Shown piece after piece: positions 57,720 to 64,000 of a stretch of 64,000 bases of DNA (position 1 is its first letter; each line of letters opens with the position of its first letter). Below the pieces are notes generated by a model. That model ran no database searches, was not told the origin of the DNA, and saw only the letters and a program-made list of their open reading frames with translations. The position numbers and the translations under genes were made by a program. The stretch comes from Chenopodium formosanum (taxonomy: Eukaryota > Streptophyta > Magnoliopsida > Caryophyllales > Amaranthaceae). The stretch lies in contig CM044879.1 of the NCBI GenBank assembly GCA_024500155.1, forward strand, positions 18,677,572 to 18,741,571. The letters run 5' to 3'.

Positions 57720-58241
57720 AAGGCCGTCCCTTCATCTCTTCATCAACAAGTAAAGGCCATAGTTGGAGGAATTCCAATTACCATTGATGCTTCATCCATG
57801 AGGATCAAAACAGTAGAAAATCCATTAATTAATGTGGAACATGATGAAAATGATGAAGATTTGTGGGGCTTTAGCGAAGAGGTCTCCTTAATGGAGGAAG
57901 ACGAAAGGACCCCTCTTCATTACGACCTCCACTCAAACATGACGACTAATGCTATTCTAAGAAAGCAAGGACATTTTCCTGGAATGACTCTAGGAAAGAA
58001 GAAAGGAATAGCTAAACATATGGGACTACCTGGCCTCCCTAAATTGGATACTTTCGGACTTGGTTTTGAACCAACTCGCGAAGACCTTAAGTGGGCCCAT
58101 GAAAAATCAAGAGCACGAAGGAATGCTCGCGCACAAAAAAGGGAGATACCCATGGATCAATACCCTCTTACCTTAAATGGACAATTTATAAGAGAAGGAG
58201 AGGATTACCTTGTCATGAATTTCCTGAACCTTTTGTTGTAA
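57720..58241 (+). pseudogene. Protease-RT linker region (continuation of the gag-pro frame)
   Basis: It remains in the same frame as the protease after the TGA at 57717. It starts with AVPSSLHQ-type sequence typical of what follows the protease in this clade, then FPGMTLGKKKGI, which resembles a glycine-rich G-patch-like motif, then GLGFEPTREDLKWA and an arginine-rich stretch. A TAA ends the frame at 58239-58241; similarity-like sequence (PEPFVVNGIRQPG) goes on in another phase, so a frameshift lies near 58215-58225. Confidence 0.7.
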
Positions 58242-58562
58242 ATGGCATAAGACAACCTGGGTTCGAAATATTTTTGGATTGTTACTTTCTAGACGAGATC
58301 CCAACTCCAATTTACAAGGAGAAGGCACCTCCTTGCTTTGACTTTAATGTCATGGGACTCCTCTTTGGAAGAGAATAGAACGAGCCAAGATACGCGGAAG
58401 ATGATTCTTCACTTATCCAAACGGTTCTCCAAAGTGAAGGCTTTGATCCCTCGGAATTTATCACTCCAATATAAGATCAAGAGCGTGGATGGCGCAAGAC
58501 AGTGAAGATAACCACTACAAATGGAAAGAAGATTTCAGTAACTATATACAGGACAAGGACCA
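58242..58562 (+). pseudogene. Degraded linker between protease and RT
   Basis: Translatable only in pieces, with stops at 58377-58379 and near 58471. Phrases such as GFEIFLDCYFLDEIP suggest it was once coding. No domain recognised. Confidence 0.5.
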
Positions 58563-59768
58563 ATGTTCGAAGAAGCGTCTGAGTCAGAGTCTGAGTTAGA
58601 GTCTTCCCCTATCGAGTCTTCCAAACCTTTAGTTGTAGCACCCTCGCCTTCTATTTCTACTCCTAGGATAGTAAACAATCAAGTCCCAACGGACATTACT
58701 TTATTTGATTTAATGATTTCTGAATTCAATAATATGTCTTCTTCCCCGTATTCTTCTTGTTTTTCTTTATCTAAAGATGACGAGCATTGCTTAATTAATG
58801 ATGAAAATGATAAAGAAATAATTAAAGCAATGGAAACACTTGAAAACAAGACACCAATAATTGAGGATACGGAAACAGTTGATATCTCAAAAGATCCAAC
58901 CATAAAAAGAGAAGTTAAAATTGGACTAACACTAAGTAAAGATAAAATAACCGATTTAATTAATCTACTTAAAGAATTTATTGATGTATTCGCTTGGTCA
59001 TATGAAGATATGCCAGGCATTAATAGAGAGATAGCTCAACACACAATACCATTAATTCCAGGAATGAAACCTGTAAAACAAAAGTTACATCGAATGAAAC
59101 CCGACGTAGCTCTTAAAATAAAAGAAGAAGTGCAAAAACAAATAACTGCAGGTTTTATCAGGGTATCTAAATACCCCGAATGGGTCGCCAATGTCGTCCC
59201 GGTTCTGAAAAAAGATGATAGAGTTCGAATGTGTGTCGACTATTGAGATCTAAATAAGGCAAGTCCAAAGGACGACTTCCCTTTACCACACATCGATATT
59301 TTGGTAGATAATACAGCAAATCATGCGCTTCTCTGATTTATGGATGGGTACGCAGGATACAATCAAATCCTCATGGCCGAAGAAGACATGGAAAAGACAA
59401 CGTTCATAACACCGTGGGGTACTTATTGCTACACGGTAATGCCATTCGGGTTGAAAAACGCGGGTGCTACTTACCAACGAGCAACAACTGCCTTAATCCA
59501 TGACATGATGCATAAAAAAGTGGAGGTTTATGTGGAAGACATGATTGTAAAATCAAAAGATCGCCAAGGACATCCAATAGCCTTAAAAAAGTTCTTTGAA
59601 AGGCTAAGAAAATACAACATGAGATTAAACCCCTCCAAATGTGCTTTCGGAGTTACCTCAGGAAAACTCTTGGGATATGTCATAAGCTCTAGAGGAATAG
59701 AGATACACCCCACCAAAATCAAAGCAATCATGTCCATGCCACCGCCCAAAACCGAAAAGCAATTTTGA
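58563..59768 (+). pseudogene. pol (RT): Reverse transcriptase domain with three in-frame stops
   Basis: One frame runs through the whole stretch but is cut by TGA at 59244, 59334 and 59766. After an acidic, serine-rich linker (58563-58950) come FAWSYEDMPGI, the KxP-type segment, FIRVSKYPEWVANVVPV, RMCVDY, DLNKASPKDDFPLPHID, FMDGYAGYNQI, TFITPWGTYCY, MPFGLKNAGATYQR and then YVEDM at 59529-59543. The last is normally YVDDM: the first of the paired catalytic aspartates is Glu (codon 59535-59537). Then LNPSKCAFGV and GKLLGYVIS follow. RT copies the element RNA into DNA. Two of the stops sit where related proteins have Arg, suggesting CGA to TGA. Confidence 0.9.
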
Positions 59769-60240
59769 GGATTCATTGGCCGGTTGCAATACATAAGCAG
59801 GTTCATATCCAAGCTAACCACAATATGCGAACCAATATTCAAGAAGCTTAAGAAGAATGTACCAATTATATGGGACGATGAGTGTCAAAAATCCTTTGAG
59901 AAGATCAAAGCCTATCTCTCGAATCCTCCTGTATTAGCTCCAGCACTCCCTGGAATACCCCTAAGGTTATACTTAACCGTCACAAAGGAAACAATGGGAG
60001 CCATGCTTGCACAAGAGGTAGAAAGTAAAGAAAATGCTATTTACTACCTAAGTAAGAAAATGCTCGAGTATGAGACACGCTATACACCATTGGAAAAGTT
60101 GTGCCTCGCATTGGTGTGGGCCACAACTAAATTAAGACATTACATGCTCGTGCATACCGTTTACGTAGTCTCACGAATGGACCCCTTAAATACCTATTCG
60201 AAAGATCTACACTTAACGGGCGTATCTCAAGGTGGATAGT
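59769..60240 (+). pseudogene. pol (RH): Gypsy-type RNase H domain, catalytically degenerate
   Basis: In frame with the RT after the TGA at 59766. It begins with the RT connection (YISRFISKLTTICEPIFK), then PLRLYLTVTKETMGAMLAQ, AIYYLSKKM, YTPLEKLCLALVWA and VVSRMDPL. The position of the first catalytic Asp holds Thr (TVT in place of DAS), and the last shows no canonical Asp-His, as is usual in the Tat clade where this domain is inactive. A one-base loss near 60183-60190 moves the following sequence into the frame of the next ORF. Confidence 0.8.
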
Positions 60241-61015
60241 GAATTTGGCCCAATTCGATATAAGGTTTATGCCTCAAAAAGCAATTAAAGGATCAGTGGT
60301 CTCGGATTTTCTAGCAGATTTCCCAATAGAAGATTCGACACCCTTGGAAGAGAATGAATTCCCAGATGAAAGTTTAATGATGACAGAGGATGATACATGG
60401 ACTCTATACTTCGATGGAGCCTCGAACCAAAAGGGATGCGGCGTAGGAGTCTTACTAGTATCACCTAAAGAAGAACATGTTCTTATATCCATTAAATTAG
60501 ATTTCGACGTCACCAACAACGCAGCCGAATATGAAGCATGCGTGGTAGGCCTCGAAACCGCTTTAGCCTTAGGTGTAAAGAAACTCCGGATATTTGGGGA
60601 TTCTTCTTTAATCATTAATCAAATCTCAAAGAGATGGAAGGTTAGGAGTGAAAGCTTAGCTCCCTACCAAACATATTTGGAAACTCTCACTGATCAGTTA
60701 GAAAAAGTGGAATACACTTACCTACCTAGAGAGGAAAACCAATTCGCCGATGCCTTGGCAAGACTAGCCTCAATGGTTAGAATTCCTAAGGAAACTGAGC
60801 AAATGCCTCTAACCATAGAAAAAAGGCATAAACCAGCATATATTCAAGCTATAGAAGACGATGAAGTGATTCAAGAAGAAGAACATGAAGAAGAACCATG
60901 GTTCATAGATATACTAAATTATGTCACCAAAGGAGAATATCCTCCTCATGCTAACAAAAGAGCGAAAAGAGCACTAAGACTTTTAGCTTCCCCAGTTTGT
61001 ACTCATAGGAAATGA
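60239..61015 (+). pseudogene. pol (aRH): Archaeal-type RNase H (aRH) domain
   Basis: This open stretch of 258 codons begins inside the polyprotein (LAQFDIRFMPQ), so its first ATG is not a true start. The aRH fold shows all four acidic residues: Asp59 (YFDGASN), Glu97 (NNAAEYEA), Asp121 (FGDSSL) and Asp171 (NQFADALA). A second, archaeal-like RNase H acquired downstream of the degenerate one is diagnostic of Tat elements. It would remove RNA from RNA-DNA hybrids and the tRNA primer. The frame then ends by a shift near 60995-61015, as the start of integrase (VLIGNELHKR) continues in another phase. Confidence 0.9.
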
Positions 61016-62144
61016 ACTACACAAAAGGGTACCTAAAGGTCGAGCTCTATTATGTGTAGGCAAAAAGGATGCTCAAAGAGCTATGAGAGTAGTCCACGAA
61101 GGTATATGTGGAACACATGTCAATGGAAAAATGCTAGTCCAAAAGATAATGCGAGAAGGATATTATTGGACTACCATGAATAAAGATTGTCATCAATATG
61201 TAAAGAGATGCCCCAAATGTCAAATTTATGCAAATTTACAACATATCCCACCATCTCTCCTCTACACCTACACTTCACCATGGCCTTTCTCTACATGGGG
61301 AATAGACATAATTGGAAAGATCACACCTCCCGAAACAGGAGGTCATGAATATATCTTAGTCGCAATAGACTACTTCACAAAGTGGGTGGAAGCACAATCA
61401 TATGCCAAACTCACTGCCAAACATGTAGCACTCTTTATCGAATGAAACATAATTTGTCGATACGGAGTCCCACATGAAATGATAAGTGACAATGGAACTC
61501 ACTTTCAAGCTGAATGTGAAGAATTGCTACAAAAGTATAGTATTCAACATCACCATTCTTCCCCTTACAGACCTCAAGCAAATGGAGCAGTTAAGGCCGC
61601 TAATAAAAATTTAAAAACAATCATTGAGAAAATGACTGAAAATTATAAGGATTTGCCTGACAAACTTCACTTCGCACTGTGGGGTTATCGCACGTCAATC
61701 CGAACATCAACAGGAAATACGCCATTCAACTTAGTATATGGAATGGATGTCGTATAACCGGTAGAATTAGAAATACCTTCGCTACGCATTGCGTTAGAAA
61801 GTAAACTTGATAAAGTCGAATGGACTAGAGCACGGTATGAAGAGCTAATTCTACTCGATGAAAAACGACTAGAGGCTTTACATCACACCCAATGTTATCA
61901 AACCCGCATGGCTAGACATTTCAATAAGAAGGTCAAGACTAGAAATATCAAGGTTGGGGACTTGGTATTGAAAGCATTAAGAAAAAATGTTTTGGACCCA
62001 AGAGGCAAATTTAGGCCTAATTGGTCCGGACCATATATTGTCAAAACAATCCTGTCAGGAGGCGCGGCTAAGTTAACTGACATGGATGGTAATGAATTTT
62101 CGAACATGACAAACCTTGACCAACTTAAGAAATACTACCCATAA
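61016..62144 (+). pseudogene. pol (INT): Integrase domain, broken, catalytic Glu replaced
   Basis: The frame from 61083 has the zinc-binding HHCC set (His5, His12, Cys43, Cys46 counted from ATG 61083) and the first catalytic Asp in WGIDIIGK (Asp75). TGA at 61443-61445 interrupts it; the second Asp is in ISDNGTHF (61488-61490). The expected Glu 35 residues later is Lys (GAVKAANKN, codon 61593-61595, AAG). A further TAA lies at 61755-61757. The last part has a GPY/F-type C-terminal module (WSGPYIVK) and ends at TAA 62142-62144 without a chromodomain. Integrase joins element DNA to the target; this copy could not. Confidence 0.9.
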
Positions 62145-62166
62145 GTACTTGAGTAAAATACTCAAG

Positions 62167-62229
62167 AGAGCTACGTTTGGCCTGATTCCTTAAACAATGA
62201 TACGTAGGCAACCCAGACAGGGTGCGGCC
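62167..62229 (+). other. Conserved post-pol motif with stem-loop
   Basis: GAGCTACGTTTGGCCTGATT, then ATACGTAGGCAACCC and the stem ACCC-AGACA-GGGT (62211-62223), then GCGGCC. It lies only 22 bases after the integrase stop. Confidence 0.7.
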
Positions 62230-62292
62230 ACTTTAATTTTTTCAAATTCTGTATCCCCGAGTTAAAAAACACATGTCTGCAAAATTTCAAGA

Positions 62293-62363
62293 CTGGCGCC
62301 AGAATATAGCCTCTGTCGCCAGAAGACAATTTTGTCGCCAGGCGACAGAGCCAAATTGACAGC
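62293..62363. repeat. GTCGC/GCGAC cluster downstream of pol
   Basis: Begins with the palindrome CTGGCGCCAG, then TGTCGCCAGAAGACA, TTGTCGCCAGGCGACAG and a last half-site AGCGACAG. Confidence 0.68.
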
Positions 62364-64000
62364 GACAGTAAATGATGAGTGACATTTATGGCACTCATTT
62401 GGTTCCTTTTTGGATGATTTCTATTTCATTTTATCTCTCTTTTCTTTAGTTTTCCTTAGTTTTATTCTTGTTTTCTTTATTTTATGCTTTTTGTAGTTAG
62501 TTTCTCTATTTCATGCTTTTTCTAGTTTACTTGTTATTTTTCTCTTTTACTTGTTTTTTATCATTTATTTGTAGGTGGTAATTGATTGTCCAAGAATTCC
62601 CGAGCTTACTCTCTATGAGCTTTCATTGTTTTCATGCCTAGAGATGGTGCAAGAAGCTTCAAGTCAAGGGTGGATCCAAGAGGCAAGCTTCAAGGCTTTG
62701 TATATGCCTTCTTCATGGCTTATACTTTTCAAGAAATTCAAGAAAGTTTTTGCCTACTTTGTCCTTCATCATCATCATCTAGGACGCGTGCACCGCTTGA
62801 GCTAGGACAAAGAGAAGAAGGGGGAAAGACCCAGATATGTGCGGGTGCACCAAGGTGGTGTGCGGCCGCACATTGGTCGGGTGCGGCCGCACACCTGGTG
62901 CGTGCGGGCGCACCAATCTGGGTGTGCCCCGTGCGCACCATTCTCCCTCCTCCGAGCGCCCGCACCTACGAGGGTCTATTTTTGGGCGTCAATACCGACC
63001 TCCTCTTTGTATATATAGTTATTTCTACCTATTTTTAGTAAGAAGTTTTTAGATGGAATTTGATAGTTAGTTTTGGGAGAATTTTAGAGAGAGAAACTCA
63101 AGAACTTTAGAGAGAGAAACTCATGATTTTTGGTGATTGCTCAAGAATTCCTCATTGTATTTGATCGTTAGATCAAAGTTTTGTAAGGATCTTCTTCTTG
63201 ATTTCAATACAAGTTTGATTCTAGTTGATTTTAATTTGTTTTTCATGTTATTGTTGATTGATTGAAGTTTAATTGAATTTTGATTGATTTTGATTGATTG
63301 TTGGTTTAATCTTTGATTTCAATTATGTTGATGATGGAATTGATGATTGTTGTAGTTTTGATCTTGATTCCTATGGCTAGTGAGTAGTTTTCTAGCTAGG
63401 GAAATGGTGAAGCATGTTTGAATAATGGATTAGAGTAATTTGGGGATAATTGATGGAGTTGATGATATGATTAAATTTGGTTGATAATTCATGTGCATGT
63501 GTGTGATTAATTGAGGTTTGGCCATCTTTGATTATTGCACTAGATTGCATTGTGAGCTTGCTATGATACGGACCATTGATTAGTAACTTGCAATTTCACG
63601 ATTGAGGTGCTTTGTGACGTTCCCTAGGTAGTGTTTAGCGTAGTTGACGCTAGTTAGACCTCTAGGTGAACCATCTTGGTATGCTCTTTTGGATACATGT
63701 TGATCTTCCTTCATATGACTTGACTTAGTCGGTTTGACCTCCCAAATTACCATTTTCCATTACAATTACATGTGGATCCATTGCCCTAGTGTCTTTAGAT
63801 TGATTTCACATAAGTTCTTGCATCATTTAGCTCTAGCTCTAGTTTCCTTCATAAACCCCTTTTACTTGACTTCGAAATAGCTTGACTTAGGCATTGTGCA
63901 TTCGACCTCCATGCCTTTGGGTTCGACCTTGACTTACCACTACACTAAATAGGGGTTTGTTAAGTTTCAAATTTTGTTTGATTGGGTGGGGTGGTAGCCC
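62364..64000. other. Non-coding 3' region, origin unresolved
   Basis: A T-rich stretch (62400-62570) ending TTATTTGTAG resembles a 3' splice site. A GC-rich palindrome block lies at 62836-62942 and TATATATAG at 63009-63017. AGAGAGAGAAACTCA repeats (63087-63125) and TTGATTGATT-rich sequence (63250-63310) follow. The open frames at 62575-63050 overlap in several phases and show no domain. The features from 63000 on look like the promoter and leader of another LTR, but no LTR end, PBS or PPT was found. Confidence 0.45.
62836..62942. repeat. GC-rich palindromic repeat block
   Basis: Five related units in about 105 bp: GTGCGGGTGCACC, GTGCGGCCGCAC (twice), GTGCGGGCGCACC and GTGCGCACC. The CpG-rich block stands out sharply from its AT-rich surroundings. 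Confidence 0.7.

Larger units (their letters stand above)
51680..62230 (+). mobile_element. Degenerate autonomous Tat-type Ty3/gypsy element (3' end not resolved)
   Basis: Order on the plus strand: 5' LTR (51680-53660), PBS, leader with small ORF and hairpin, gag-protease, RT, gypsy-type RNase H, archaeal-type RNase H, integrase ending at 62144, then the conserved post-pol motif. The dual RNase H and the lack of a chromodomain place it in the Tat/Ogre clade. At least six nonsense codons and several frameshifts interrupt the reading frame, so it is dead. PPT and 3' LTR were not found before the window ends. The left flank is satellite ending GGGCCCTG. Confidence 0.9.

Noticed and set aside
56474..61000. 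Minus-strand frames of about 84-134 codons opposite gag-pol
   Set aside because: They are shadows of the plus-strand coding sequence and carry no recognisable motif.
62575..63052. Genes near the right end (70-134 codons)
   Set aside because: Three overlapping phases are open together across a GC-rich palindrome block; no domain and no conserved counterpart in the window.

Overview
This window is repetitive DNA from a flowering plant nucleus. The evidence is long LTR retrotransposons of the Ty3/gypsy Tat/Ogre type, a plant mobile domain gene fragment, low GC and a large tandem satellite. A eudicot seems likely, but the species cannot be named from the sequence. No intact host gene, tRNA or rRNA was found.

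Layout. (1) 1-9569: a minus-strand, gag-only Tat-type element whose 3' LTR is cut by the window start. (2) 9570-51679: an array of a ~321-322 bp satellite, about 28 kb or roughly 88 monomers, interrupted by a minus-strand solo LTR (12808-14837), a complete non-coding plus-strand element (19350-27372) and a truncated minus-strand element carrying an antisense plant mobile domain (PMD) pseudogene (38275-41936). (3) 51680 to at least 62230: a plus-strand, formerly autonomous Tat element with LTR, PBS, leader, gag-protease, RT, degenerate RNase H, archaeal-type RNase H and integrase, all broken by stops and frameshifts. (4) 62364-64000: non-coding sequence with a GC-rich palindrome cluster. The 3' LTR of the last element is not reached.

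The elements fall into two related LTR groups. Group A (1-1004, 7411-9569, 38275-39544, 51680-53660) carries clusters of GTCGC/GCGAC inverted repeats. Group B (12808-14837, 19350-21297, 25467-27372) essentially lacks them. All share the same PBS, a purine-rich PPT ending GGGGGCTTC, a leader hairpin and a post-gag/pol motif, so the non-autonomous copies were probably mobilised by relatives of the coding element.

The most striking observation is that all seven LTR/satellite junctions, from both LTR groups and both orientations, fall within about one base of the same point of the 321-bp monomer, at GGGCCCC^GTAAC. This suggests targeted integration into one satellite site. The satellite also shows higher-order organisation: two tetramer families of ~1287 bp and one pentamer of 1614 bp, with a visible unequal-crossover junction, and a perfect 11-bp dyad in most monomers. 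All coordinates and comparisons were made by eye; no alignment or database search was run.
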